Below are positions 20,648 to 29,552 of a stretch of 64,000 nt of DNA, in pieces. The stretch covers positions 1-64,000 of the forward strand of contig NZ_JAKOIW010000002.1 of NCBI RefSeq assembly GCF_022206305.1, given 5' to 3'. Position numbers and translations under genes: made by a program. The DNA comes from Gordonia sp. 'Campus' (GTDB lineage: Bacteria > Actinomycetota > Actinomycetes > Mycobacteriales > Mycobacteriaceae). A model generated the notes under the pieces. The model did no database searches. It was not told the DNA's origin and saw only the letters and a list, made by a program, of their open reading frames with translations. Numbering within the stretch: position 1 is the first letter of the stretch; each line of letters opens with the position of its first letter.

Positions 20648-22039
20648 ATGCCGGCCAGGAGCAGGTGGACACTGGTCGCCGCCGCGGTGGCCGCGGTCGT
20701 GACGGTCTCCGCGGCGACCGTGGTGTGGGTGGACCGTGTTCCGACGACGGTCAAGAAGATCACCGGAACCACCGCGGCGACACCGGGTCTGGCGTGGTCG
20801 CTCGATCCTGCCGACCGGTTGGGCCGTCCCTTCGCGGCCTTCGCCGACCCGCGCGAGGGCACTGCGTTCGCGATCGGCGAGCCCGGCATGATTCGCGCCG
20901 GCGACACGCTCGTCACCGTCGTCGGCACCCCGAATGAGGGAACGACACTCGGCGATCCGGTGATGATCGGGATCGACGCGAGGAACGGGGAGGTGCGCTG
21001 GCAGGCTCCCGCACACGACCTCGTCAGCTGTAGTGACATTCCGCTACACGGCAAAATCTATTGTCACGCCCTGCGGAAGGGCTACGAACTCGTCACCTAC
21101 GACGTCGCCTCGGGTGAGTCGGTACGACGCACGGTGTCCGAGAGCATCTTCGCGATCACGACCACGTCTGACGCCCTGCTCGTCGCCGAGGGCAGCGTCG
21201 AAGAGAACGACGTGCGAGTCCACTCGGGCACCTTCGACGACGTCTCGGCACACTGGACCCGCCAATTCGACGTCGGTGCCTCCTATGAGGAGGTGTACAA
21301 CAGCGAGGCGCTCACCGTGATCGACGGGGTCGGCCTGCTGCGCACCGGTGGCGACCTCGCTCTCTTCGATGCCGGATCGGGCGCCGAATTGTGGAGCAAC
21401 GGATCACAATGCGTCGGAACGTCGTCACTGCTGCCGGGTGGTTTTCTAGTCCATGCCGACACTGGCTGCGAGGTGGCCGGCCATGCGTCCGAGCAACTGC
21501 TCAGGGGGCCGGACGGGAAGGTGGTCGCGTCGACCTCGAATCCCACCGTGCAACGACCGGGGTTGGAGACCACGACCGACGCCGACCCCGTCGTGCTCGG
21601 TGACTCGGCTTACGACCGTGCCACCGGCGAGCGCCTGTGGACCAACAGTGACCTCATATCGGGCGGGACCAACGCGACGGGAACGGTGACCGCGGTCGTC
21701 GACGGCGTCGTATACCTGCTCGACACCAATAGCAAGATCCGCAGCGAGAGTGGCATCGACCTCCACACAGGCAAACGCCTGTGGCACAACGTGTGGGACG
21801 AGTATGCGAACGCCACGGTGACTCCGGATGCGTACCGTGATGGTCTATTGGCCGGCAGTGATGGCATCGCCCTCACCGCGATCGACGTGACCACCGGCGA
21901 GGTCGAGTGGACGGCGCCGTTTCTCGCGATCGATTCCGACCCGGAAGCGTTCGCCACCGGCAGGGCACTCGAACCCTACGGCGACGGGTGGATCTTCTCC
22001 TCGGACCGCCGGATGATCGGACTCACCCCCCTGAGCTGA
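20648..22039 (+). CDS. Membrane-anchored PQQ-like beta-propeller protein
   Basis: 463 residues. Seen: N-terminal signal anchor (WTLVAAAVAAVVTVSAATVV), then repeated beta-propeller blades of the quinoprotein type: MIGIDARNGEVRWQAPAHDL, LVTYDVASGESV, LALFDAGSGAELWSNGS, YDRATGERLWTNSD, IDLHTGKRLWHNVWD and LTAIDVTTGEVEWTAPF. The repeated D-xxTGExxW pattern is diagnostic of the fold, not of PQQ binding. It likely acts as a scaffold or sensor outside the membrane together with the duplicated-domain protein encoded three bases upstream. Confidence 0.85.
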   Translation: MPARSRWTLVAAAVAAVVTVSAATVVWVDRVPTTVKKITGTTAATPGLAWSLDPADRLGRPFAAFADPREGTAFAIGEPGMIRAGDTLVTVVGTPNEGTTLGDPVMIGIDARNGEVRWQAPAHDLVSCSDIPLHGKIYCHALRKGYELVTYDVASGESVRRTVSESIFAITTTSDALLVAEGSVEENDVRVHSGTFDDVSAHWTRQFDVGASYEEVYNSEALTVIDGVGLLRTGGDLALFDAGSGAELWSNGSQCVGTSSLLPGGFLVHADTGCEVAGHASEQLLRGPDGKVVASTSNPTVQRPGLETTTDADPVVLGDSAYDRATGERLWTNSDLISGGTNATGTVTAVVDGVVYLLDTNSKIRSESGIDLHTGKRLWHNVWDEYANATVTPDAYRDGLLAGSDGIALTAIDVTTGEVEWTAPFLAIDSDPEAFATGRALEPYGDGWIFSSDRRMIGLTPLS

Positions 22040-22041
22040 CG

Positions 22042-22320
22042 TCAGGCCGAAATGACTTCGACCGCATCGTCATCCGCGAACACGATGTCGTCATCGTCGG
22101 TGGCGATCGCCCACCTACGCAGCCGGGCGACATGCTCGCTGTCGATTCGGGCTTCGACAGTGGTGACATCGGGTGCGAGATCGGCGAAGTCGTCGACGAT
22201 CTCGCCTTCGCGAACCGACCCGTCGTCGAGGGTCACCCGAACCCGCGTCGAGATTCGTGGGACCTCACCACCATCGCCGGAATGGTCGGCGATGTTCTCG
22301 GTGTCGTCGGTCTTGCCCAT
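22042..22320 (-). CDS. Small acidic hypothetical protein
   Basis: 92 residues, strongly acidic, with no signal or membrane segment. The centre RVRVTLDDGSVREGEIVDDF looks like a small beta-barrel strand pair, and the C-terminus carries an acidic run (ATDDDDIVFADDDAVEVI). GAGGGGG precedes the ATG. It lies 108 bp downstream of the Lsr2 paralogue on the same strand, so the two may be co-transcribed, although a TACTGT box in the gap could give it its own promoter. Not recognised as a known family. Confidence 0.65.
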   Translation of the reverse strand: MGKTDDTENIADHSGDGGEVPRISTRVRVTLDDGSVREGEIVDDFADLAPDVTTVEARIDSEHVARLRRWAIATDDDDIVFADDDAVEVISA

Positions 22321-22428
22321 GATGGCCCCCTCGTAGCCCTGGTTACATCGAACGCCTGTTACAGTAGCAAATGTTCAGGTTGCGATACTGAATAGGTGGA
22401 CAGGGCGGAGCGGGAATGACTCGTGTCG

Positions 22429-22797
22429 TCAGTGTGCGGAGTTGTACGCCTCGACGACGTCGTTCGGGATACGCCCGCGTGCCGAGACCTCATAACCATT
22501 CTCGGCAGCCCATTCCCGAATGGACGCATTGGCCGACGAAGTGTTTCCGCCCGAATTCCCCTGCTTCGTTCGCGCAGCGGTGGACGGCGAACGGCGCCGG
22601 CCGCCTACTCGAGTGGACGCCTTGAGGAGTTTGGCGACAGTCACCTTGCCCTGTTCGATCTTGTCGAGATTCGCGGCGGAGACGTCGAGTTCATAGTCCA
22701 CCCCGAGCCACGACCACGAAACCGTCTGTGCGTCTTCGGGATCGAGCTCACGGCCATCGAGGTCGTCGACAAAGGTCACTGTCTGGATTTTCGACAC
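22429..22797 (-). CDS. Lsr2-family nucleoid-associated protein (paralogue)
   Basis: Xenogeneic-silencer family that bridges AT-rich DNA, functionally like H-NS. Seen: N-terminal dimerisation domain KIQTVTFVDDLDGREL and YELDVSAANLDKI, a basic linker VGGRRRSPSTAARTK, and the C-terminal DNA-binding domain IREWAAENGYEVSARGRIP with the RGR minor-groove hook. At 122 residues it is about 10 longer than M. tuberculosis Lsr2 and lacks the MAKKV start. It is probably an accessory paralogue, but this window cannot show the main copy. The GTG at 22797 follows GGAGG very closely; a GTG at 22836 is the alternative. Confidence 0.85.
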   Translation of the reverse strand: MSKIQTVTFVDDLDGRELDPEDAQTVSWSWLGVDYELDVSAANLDKIEQGKVTVAKLLKASTRVGGRRRSPSTAARTKQGNSGGNTSSANASIREWAAENGYEVSARGRIPNDVVEAYNSAH

Positions 22798-22908
22798 GCC
22801 TCCACGGTAGTCGATCACCAGGCGGTATTCGTGCACCTCGCACTGCGACGGTGTCGAATCTCTCGCCGAAAGGCTGAATACGCCAGGCGTTACGCTCCGG
22901 CCATTTGA

Positions 22909-24519
22909 TCAATTCATTCGCGGAATACGGTTTCCCGCCGAGCGGCCCGCCGAGCGGCCGGCCGAGGGCGCGGCCGCCGGTGCGCGCCGATGAACCTCGG
23001 CCCCGAGGCCGGTGCGGGTGGTGTCGTCGACGCGCAGGCACATCGAGCGGATCACATGGTGCGCGGTCACCAGGCCGTAGGTCATCGGTAGCCCCAGGAC
23101 AGTGACGAGAAGGCGGGTCGGACGCAGCGGGCTGTCACCGAGGATCGACGGCTCGACGACGTTGCCGACCTCCCGGATGAGGTGCAGCGCGAGCTTGTAC
23201 GCATAGTGGGCCGCGGTGATCGGTTTGCTGACGGCCAGCTCATCGAGGGAGACGGTTTCCCATGGGTCCGCGCCGTGGCCGAGGTTGTGTCCGATCCCCA
23301 AGAGGATGTCGAGCGGTGCGCCGCCGAAGATCGGGATCAGCGAACCGAACAACGAGGCACCCTGTTCGCCGACGGAGCGTTCTTCCGCCGGGTCGAGCGG
23401 GATCAGGTTGTGGTGCACGCGAATTCCACGCATGACGCCCAGGATCCGCGTCGTCTCGGCGCGAATCCCGGCCGCATCGGCCGGGTTGTTCTCCTGTGCC
23501 TGCGCGGACACGTAGCGGACCAGCCGGCCCAGCGTGAGGGAGCCGATCGGCGTGCAGGTCTCGACATCGGCCAGCGCGAGGTGGTCGGCGATCTCGGCCA
23601 CCATCGGCGGGATGGGGATGTCGAAGCGGACGGTGTCGCTCGGACGTCCCGCCTGTGCACGCTGCTCGTCGGTGACACGTGCGACGCACTGATCCAGAAC
23701 GGTCTTCGCGGTGGCACGTAAGAGCGCTTTCACCGCGAACTCCGAGGAGAACACGAAGGCGGAGAGCAGCCAGTTGTAGGTCACGAACTGTGCCAGACCG
23801 TCGGCGTCGGTGCCGGCGAACGGACTGCCGAGGTCGGGCGCCGACCCGACGAGGAGTCGTGCGGGAATCACGACGGTGGTGAACATGTACAGCCACACCG
23901 TTTCCACGGCCTGGGTGACGGTGATGTTCCCGAGCGGAATCGCTTCGGTGTGCCGGCCGTCGCGGATCTTGAGGAGGTTCGAGACGAGCAGCTGCGAGAT
24001 CGGGTCGCGGTAGTCGAGGGCGGGATCGTCGTCGTCGGCACCGAGGGTGAGTGGGTGCTCGGTGACGGCGAGGGTCGAGATGTGCAACTTGCGCATGTCG
24101 CGGTGCGCCGCAACCCGGCTGGCGCGTGCCGACGCCCGCAGCGACGGCGGCAGGATGTCGTACACGGACTCGAAGATCGAGTCGTACACCACGGACAGGG
24201 TTGTGAAATCGCCGCTCGCGCAGCGCGTATCGGCACCTTCGAGAGATTTCGGCGTGGGCAGAAGCGGGCGGGTCAGGGCCTCGATGCGTTCGAGTCGCTC
24301 CGGGTAGGTCTCGGTCTCCGGGTCGACGGTCGGGGTCGGCTCATGGACCGGCGTCGCGCGCAGCGGAACTGCGGAGAACGGTGCCGCGCTGCCGACGATC
24401 ACGGCGGTGCTCGTCCCGGCCGCAAGAGTGGGCAACGACAGCGTCAACGTGAACACGGCGACGATTCGCAGAACCCATGGCTGTACCCGCCGTGCTGCAT
24501 TGCCCCGACCTGAACTCAT
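22909..24519 (-). CDS. Large secreted protein of unknown function
   Basis: 536 residues. Seen: an RRVQPWVLR start followed by a hydrophobic signal segment (VFTLTLSLPTLAAG), a Pro/Thr-rich mature start, a mostly helical body with segments such as VWLYMFTTVVIPARLLVG and TYNWLLSAFVFSSEFAVKALL, five Cys at wide spacing, and a low-complexity tail in which RSAG repeats (PSAGRSAGRSAGN). No catalytic motif or known family was recognised. The internal hydrophobic stretches could be buried helices or membrane contacts. It is divergent from the secreted HNH nuclease gene. Confidence 0.75.
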   Translation of the reverse strand: MSSGRGNAARRVQPWVLRIVAVFTLTLSLPTLAAGTSTAVIVGSAAPFSAVPLRATPVHEPTPTVDPETETYPERLERIEALTRPLLPTPKSLEGADTRCASGDFTTLSVVYDSIFESVYDILPPSLRASARASRVAAHRDMRKLHISTLAVTEHPLTLGADDDDPALDYRDPISQLLVSNLLKIRDGRHTEAIPLGNITVTQAVETVWLYMFTTVVIPARLLVGSAPDLGSPFAGTDADGLAQFVTYNWLLSAFVFSSEFAVKALLRATAKTVLDQCVARVTDEQRAQAGRPSDTVRFDIPIPPMVAEIADHLALADVETCTPIGSLTLGRLVRYVSAQAQENNPADAAGIRAETTRILGVMRGIRVHHNLIPLDPAEERSVGEQGASLFGSLIPIFGGAPLDILLGIGHNLGHGADPWETVSLDELAVSKPITAAHYAYKLALHLIREVGNVVEPSILGDSPLRPTRLLVTVLGLPMTYGLVTAHHVIRSMCLRVDDTTRTGLGAEVHRRAPAAAPSAGRSAGRSAGNRIPRMN

Positions 24520-24708
24520 GCACCCACTACCCGAATAGTCGTCTGATACCCCGGCGACAGTGTCGCGCCCGTCGCCATCACGGCACCGTGCGCGACCAGA
24601 GAAGTCCGCGAAGGGGAAGTTGGTCGAACGAATCTTATGGTGCCCGGCGGTGGTCCGCGCATCGGGTGGATTCGATGGTCCGTCGGGGTGTCGTGCGACG
24701 ATGCCCGC

Positions 24709-25452
24709 GTGAGACGTCGAATGACCGCGATACCGATACCGACCGGGCTGCTGATGGCCGTCGTGGTGGTGGTGTCCGCATGTGGTCCGGCGTCCGACCT
24801 GGTCGAACGCCCCGCGCAGCCGAGAGACGGCCTACCGCCGGTGTCCGACTCTCCGCCCAGTGCGCAATCGCCGACCGCGGGGTCGTCGGCCGGGCGGGCT
24901 CTCGCCGACCTCGAGACCCTCGAGGTGAAGGGCCGGGCGCCGAAGACGGGCTACGAGCGGTCCCGGTTCGGCCGGGCGTGGGACGACGCCGTCGACGTCG
25001 TCTACGGCCGCAACGGCTGCCGGACCCGCGAGGACATCCTGCGACGCGATCTCGTCGACATCTCGTTCCATGCCGACGGTTGCCGTGTGCTGACCGGCAC
25101 CCTGCACGACCCGTACACCGGGATGACGGTGCCGTTCACACGTGGTGAGGACACCTCGGCGCTCGTGCAGATCGATCACGTCGTCGCCTTGTCAGATGCC
25201 TGGCAGAAAGGTGCGGCGACCTGGGATACCCGACGCCGCACCGACTTCGCCAACGATCCCCGTAATCTGCAGGCCGTCACCGGCAGGGTGAACCAGAGCA
25301 AGGGCGACGGTGACGCGGCCACCTGGCTCCCCCCGAACAAGTCCTACCGATGCACCTATGTGGGACGGCAGATCGAGGTGAAGAAGACTTACGGTCTCTG
25401 GGTGACCCCCGCCGAACGCGACGCCATGCGCCGGGTGCTGGGATCGTGCTGA
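24709..25452 (+). CDS. Secreted HNH-family nuclease lipoprotein
   Basis: 247 residues. Seen: a basic start (RRRMTAIPIP), hydrophobic signal and the lipobox VSAC at about residue 25, a Pro/Ser-rich linker, then an HNH/DUF1524-type nuclease domain: SFHADGCRVLTGTLHDPYTG, the metal motif IDHVVALSDAW, and NDPRNLQAVTGRVNQSKGD followed by WLPPN. This domain occurs in many secreted actinobacterial nucleases, likely for extracellular DNA breakdown. The GTG at 24709 gives a positively charged signal start; an ATG at 24721 is the alternative. Confidence 0.88.
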   Translation: MRRRMTAIPIPTGLLMAVVVVVSACGPASDLVERPAQPRDGLPPVSDSPPSAQSPTAGSSAGRALADLETLEVKGRAPKTGYERSRFGRAWDDAVDVVYGRNGCRTREDILRRDLVDISFHADGCRVLTGTLHDPYTGMTVPFTRGEDTSALVQIDHVVALSDAWQKGAATWDTRRRTDFANDPRNLQAVTGRVNQSKGDGDAATWLPPNKSYRCTYVGRQIEVKKTYGLWVTPAERDAMRRVLGSC

Positions 25453-25484
25453 GCCCGTCCGACCACATGCGCCGGCCCCGTCGG

Positions 25485-25490
25485 TAACCT
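25485..25490 (+). promoter_or_regulatory. TANNNT -10 box for the leaderless methyltransferase gene
   Basis: TAACCT ends eight bases before the GTG at 25499; no ribosome-binding sequence lies between. Confidence 0.45.
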
Positions 25491-25498
25491 TGGCGACC

Positions 25499-27049
25499 GT
25501 GACCGCGGACCAGGGACGACCCCAGCCATTCGACGACGCCGACGGCCATCCGCTGGCCGACGGTTCCGTCGTCGACGGCCTCGGGAGGGATCTGCGTGCG
25601 GCCGGTTACACCACCGACGGGGTGACGGAACTCCTGGGCGAGGACGTCCACGGGGCGCTCACCCGCGGGGTCTGGTGGCCGGCCCTTGCCGCCACCGCCG
25701 ACGTGTCCGGTGAGTCGGCGGCGCTCGCGACCCTCGTGCGGTTGTTCCTCCTGGGCTCGGACGAGCCGGCGGATTCGGTCGCCGCGGCATTTCCCGATAC
25801 CGGCGTCGACGCGCTGATCGCGCACGGCGTGCTCGTCCGCGCCGACGACTCCCGGTTGCGCGCGAACCTCGACATCCGGCCGCATGGCGACGACACCCGC
25901 GACTATCTCGTCGTCGCCGATCAGGATGCCGCGATGCGTTCGGGGCCGGTCGCCCGGGATCATGTCCTGGGCATCGGCGGCGCGTCGATGTCGTTGGCGC
26001 GGGCGGTGATTCGTGAACCGGTCCGGCGGGCACTCGACATCGGCACCGGATGTGGCATCCAGGCCCTGCATCTCGACGGGCACTGTGAGCAGGTCGTGGC
26101 CACCGACACCAATCCGCGGGCGCTGGCCCTGGCGGGGGCGACGGCGAGACTGAACGGTATGTCGTGGGATCTGCGTTCCGGCAGCATGTTCGAGCCCGTC
26201 GCGGGTGAGCGGTTCGATCTGATCGTGTCCAACCCGCCGTTCGTCGTGGGGACCGGCAGCCAGGACTACATCTATCGCGACTCCGGCGTCGTCGGGGACT
26301 GTCTCTGCGAACAACTGGTCCGTGGGCTGCCCGACCACCTGAATCCCGGTGGCACCGCCCAGATCCTGGCCAACTGGGTCATTCGGGAGGGTGACGAATG
26401 GCAGGATCGGGTGCGCTCGTGGCTGGACGGCACCGGACTCGACGCGTGGGTTGTCCAACGTGAGGCCGCCGACCCGATCAGCTACGTCTCCCTCTGGTTG
26501 TCCGACGCGGGCGAGGACGAGTACTCGGCGGCACGCCGCGGATCGCAATGGCTCGAGTGGTTCGAGGAACAGGGGATCGTCGCGATCGGGATGGGATCGA
26601 TCACCGCCCGCGCACCTGAGGTGGGGGAGGAGCGAGAGCCCGACGTCGTGATCGAGGAGATCACCGGGGCCGGTGAGGAGGTGACCGGTCACGAGGCGCA
26701 GGCGTTCCTGGCGCGCCGCCGGTACCTGCGGGTCACCTCTGACGAGGATCTTCTCGGCAAGCGACTGTCGGTCGCGCCGGTGATGCTGGAGGAGCATTCG
26801 CTGCCGGGCGACGACGGCTGGCAGCAGGTGTCGGCGGCAGTCCGGCGGCCGGGCGGACCGGCCGCGGTCCTCGGCGTCGACGAGGTGTCGCGAGCATTGC
26901 TGGCGGGCTGTCGCGGACAGGTGCCGCTCGGCGCGCTCCTCGAACTGCTCGCCGACTTCCACGGGGTCGACGCCGACGCACTCGCCCAGGCGGCCCTGCC
27001 CGTGGTCCGTGAAGCAATCGGCCGGGGAATCCTCTACGAGGCGCGCTGA
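25499..27049 (+). CDS. Class I SAM-dependent methyltransferase (NPPF type)
   Basis: 516 residues in three parts: an N-terminal helical domain (to about 130), a Rossmann methyltransferase core and a C-terminal domain of about 200 residues. Seen: ALDIGTGCGIQALHLDGH for SAM binding, VVATDTNPRALALAGATARLN, and the catalytic IVSNPPFVVGTG of the N6-adenine/N5-glutamine methylase branch. The layout resembles RlmG/RsmC or HemK-like enzymes that modify rRNA or release factors; the target is not determined. Convergent with the PLP enzyme gene, with almost no gap. Confidence 0.88.
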   Translation: MTADQGRPQPFDDADGHPLADGSVVDGLGRDLRAAGYTTDGVTELLGEDVHGALTRGVWWPALAATADVSGESAALATLVRLFLLGSDEPADSVAAAFPDTGVDALIAHGVLVRADDSRLRANLDIRPHGDDTRDYLVVADQDAAMRSGPVARDHVLGIGGASMSLARAVIREPVRRALDIGTGCGIQALHLDGHCEQVVATDTNPRALALAGATARLNGMSWDLRSGSMFEPVAGERFDLIVSNPPFVVGTGSQDYIYRDSGVVGDCLCEQLVRGLPDHLNPGGTAQILANWVIREGDEWQDRVRSWLDGTGLDAWVVQREAADPISYVSLWLSDAGEDEYSAARRGSQWLEWFEEQGIVAIGMGSITARAPEVGEEREPDVVIEEITGAGEEVTGHEAQAFLARRRYLRVTSDEDLLGKRLSVAPVMLEEHSLPGDDGWQQVSAAVRRPGGPAAVLGVDEVSRALLAGCRGQVPLGALLELLADFHGVDADALAQAALPVVREAIGRGILYEAR

Positions 27050-27050
27050 C

Positions 27051-28220
27051 TCACTCCGGAAATGTCGCGTCCAGTGCCGTCGAGATGTCGGCGATGAGGT
27101 CGTCCGCGTCCTCGAGACCGACCGAGAAGCGCAGGTGACCCCACTCGCGGAACGGCGCCGGATAGGCGGCGACCCGGGCACCGTCGGTGCCGACATGCAC
27201 GATGAGCGATTCGTCGTGGCCGAGCGACACCGCCGAGGTGATGGTCGACAGCGCGGACACGAACCGGTTCTGTGTCGACGGATCGCCGCGTACCGCGAAA
27301 GCCATCATCGCGCCGAAGCCCCGACCGCCGAATTGCCGTGCGGCGAGGTCGTGTTCGGGATGTGACGCCAGCCCCGGGTAGCGGACATATGCGACGCGGG
27401 GGTCGTCGTCGAGGAAGGCTGCGACCCGCTCCGCGGTGCGTTGGTGCTGGGCGAAGCGCAGGGGCAGGGTGATCGCCCCGCGCGCGATCAGCCAGGCGTT
27501 GAACGGCGAGATGACACCGCCGACATCGACCATTGCCTGCGTCTTGATCCGCGCGATGAGCTCGGTCCGACCGAGCACGGCACCGCCCATCGCGTCGCCA
27601 TGACCGTTGATGTATTTGGTGAGTGAATGGACCACGAGGTCCGCGCCGTCGGCAAGGGGGCGGTAGAGCGTGGGCGGGGTGAAGGTCGAGTCGACGAGCA
27701 GCAGGGCCCCGGCATCGTGGGCGGTGGCGGCGAGTGCCGCGATGTCGGCGACCTTGGTCGTCGGATTGGCGATGGTCTCGGCCACCAGCATCCGGGTGTT
27801 CGGTCGGACCGCAGCCCGCACCGCGTCCGGGTCACCGACGTCGACGAACGTCGCGTCGATCCCGTACTTCGACGGAAGTAGCTCCGACCACAGCTTCCAG
27901 GTCGCCTCGTAGGTGGTGTCGGAGACCACGACGTGATCGCCGACCGACAGGAAGGTGAAGAAGACCGAGTGGAGTGCGGCGACGCCGGACGCGAGCACGA
28001 CCGCGTCGTCGGCTTCCTCGAGCGCGGCCAGCTTGTCCTGCAACGCGACCTGGTTGGCGCCCGTGTTGCGGGTGTAGAAGAGCTGATCGGTGCCCGACCA
28101 GCTGATCTCCTCCGGGTTGGGTGGGAGGTGATAGGAGTTCGCCATCGTGATGGGCGTCCGGACCGAGGGGCCCGACGAGTCGTTGCCCGCGTGGACGCTG
28201 CGTGTCATCTCGCCGGTCAC
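27051..28220 (-). CDS. PLP-dependent trans-sulfuration enzyme (Cys/Met metabolism family)
   Basis: Fold-type I PLP enzyme, 389 residues. Seen: RSVHAGNDSSGPSVRTPI, YTRNTGANQVALQDKLAAL, ASGVAALHSVFF, the PLP lysine in VVHSLTKYINGHGD, and SLGHDESLIVHV towards the end. This is the cystathionine gamma-synthase/gamma-lyase family; substrate residues cannot separate lyase from synthase here. The GTG start overlaps the stop of the OpgC-like gene by 4 bp. The neighbours give no clear sulfur-metabolism context. Confidence 0.9.
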   Translation of the reverse strand: MTGEMTRSVHAGNDSSGPSVRTPITMANSYHLPPNPEEISWSGTDQLFYTRNTGANQVALQDKLAALEEADDAVVLASGVAALHSVFFTFLSVGDHVVVSDTTYEATWKLWSELLPSKYGIDATFVDVGDPDAVRAAVRPNTRMLVAETIANPTTKVADIAALAATAHDAGALLLVDSTFTPPTLYRPLADGADLVVHSLTKYINGHGDAMGGAVLGRTELIARIKTQAMVDVGGVISPFNAWLIARGAITLPLRFAQHQRTAERVAAFLDDDPRVAYVRYPGLASHPEHDLAARQFGGRGFGAMMAFAVRGDPSTQNRFVSALSTITSAVSLGHDESLIVHVGTDGARVAAYPAPFREWGHLRFSVGLEDADDLIADISTALDATFPE

Positions 28221-29479
28221 GGGTGGGCTCCCATCGGTTCGTCGGCGCGTTCGGCGGGCGGTCCCGGCCTCGTCGGCCCCTCGGCGCCCGACGCGAGGAT
28301 TTCGGGGACCTCTGGAGTGGGGACACCGGGCTCAGGGCGGGGCGCCACATCGTCGGCGGGACGTGTCGGGACCGTGACACCCGACCGGGCCGGACGGAGC
28401 AGTCCGACCATGCGCACCGGAACCCGGTGGAGCTTGTCGATGGCCGCGAAGTACCGGAACTCGGCCCACGCCCAGCAGACGGCGAAGACCAGCAACGCGA
28501 CAGCGTCCATCGTGATGGAGTTCCACGGACGGTGCGCGATGTGGATCGGTACGACGACGAGGGCGACGGCCTGGATGACATACGAGTCGAGACTGCGGGT
28601 GCCGGTCATCACGAGCGGACGCAACCAGTCGTGATGCCACCACTTCAGGACCAGGCGGAAGACGCCGTAGACGGCCGGGACAGCCAGATATGCCCCGATC
28701 GCGCGGGCCGGGCGGAAATCGAGTTTGTCCGCGAAATCCGGTTCGAGATGGGCCCAGGGGCCGGCGTGAATCCCGAAGTGGAAGAACATCGCCACCACGA
28801 TCGCGAGGGCGACGATGACGAGCAGCCACCGGTCGACGAACTCGGGCACACTCCAGCGTGACCAGTTCCAGCCGATGACGAGGGCCGGGATGAACATGAT
28901 CTGCCAGCCCGCGACGTTCTGGATGTGCGGCGCGGCCTGATAGGCGCTCACGTAGAACCAGTCGGGGGACCAGACGAGGGAGAGCGCGTAGAGCGCCAGG
29001 GACCCGCCGAGCACCCACGCCCACCACCCGCGGCGCAGCAGAGGGAACAGCGCGAACGCCGACATCATCAGGACCATGTAGAGCAACAGGATGTTGCCGC
29101 CGCTGGGCAGGTACTGCATGGTCAGGGAGAGCCAGATGCCGTCCCGCCAACCGTCGACGGGCAGCAGCAGCGTCAGCCACCGGTGGCCTTCGAGTGCGGC
29201 GGCCACCGCCACGAGCGCGATGACCAGTTGGCACAGGTAGAGGACCGCGATGCGCTTGGCGAGTCGCTTGTAGGCGAAGGTCAGACCGTGGCGCGTGACC
29301 CACCGCTGATAGACCAGCCCGAGCACGATCCCGGACAGCATGACGAATGCCGACATGCCGTCGACGTATGGGAACGCGTGGGTGGGCGTGGCCAGGGATG
29401 ACTCATGCGCGAAGTGCGCCGTGATCATGCTCCAGATCGCCACCCCGCGGGTGGCGTCGATGGCCAGGTCTCGATTCAT
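28217..29479 (-). CDS. OpgC-like polytopic membrane acyltransferase
   Basis: 420 residues with about ten membrane helices and a soluble Pro-rich tail of about 60 residues. Seen: the start RDLAIDATRGVAIWSMITAHF, which carries the Arg-Gly and His pattern of acyltransferase-3/OpgC proteins, then HAFPYVDGMSAFVMLSGIVLG. OpgC in proteobacteria attaches succinyl groups to periplasmic glucans; here the acceptor may be an envelope glycan, by inference. TAGGGT eight bases upstream suggests a leaderless transcript. Coupled by 4 bp to the PLP enzyme gene. Confidence 0.85.
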   Translation of the reverse strand: MNRDLAIDATRGVAIWSMITAHFAHESSLATPTHAFPYVDGMSAFVMLSGIVLGLVYQRWVTRHGLTFAYKRLAKRIAVLYLCQLVIALVAVAAALEGHRWLTLLLPVDGWRDGIWLSLTMQYLPSGGNILLLYMVLMMSAFALFPLLRRGWWAWVLGGSLALYALSLVWSPDWFYVSAYQAAPHIQNVAGWQIMFIPALVIGWNWSRWSVPEFVDRWLLVIVALAIVVAMFFHFGIHAGPWAHLEPDFADKLDFRPARAIGAYLAVPAVYGVFRLVLKWWHHDWLRPLVMTGTRSLDSYVIQAVALVVVPIHIAHRPWNSITMDAVALLVFAVCWAWAEFRYFAAIDKLHRVPVRMVGLLRPARSGVTVPTRPADDVAPRPEPGVPTPEVPEILASGAEGPTRPGPPAERADEPMGAHP

Positions 29480-29487
29480 TGACTTGC

Positions 29488-29493
29488 ACCCTA
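29488..29493 (-). promoter_or_regulatory. TANNNT -10 box for the OpgC-like gene
   Basis: TAGGGT on the minus strand ends eight bases before the ATG at 29479, with no ribosome site between; consistent with a leaderless transcript. Confidence 0.4.
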
Positions 29494-29500
29494 GACAGCA

Positions 29501-29529
29501 CCGCGGCCCGAGGTCACCTCGGGCCGCGG
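29501..29529 (-). terminator. Strong GC-rich hairpin after fadD15-type gene
   Basis: A perfect inverted repeat with 14-base arms (CCGCGGCCCGAGGT and its complement) around one base. It lies 24 bp past the stop of the acyl-CoA ligase gene and upstream of the OpgC-like start. No T-tract follows, so it would be an actinobacterial hairpin-only terminator. Confidence 0.7.
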
Positions 29530-29552
29530 CGAGTCGCGTGAAGAGTTCTGTC

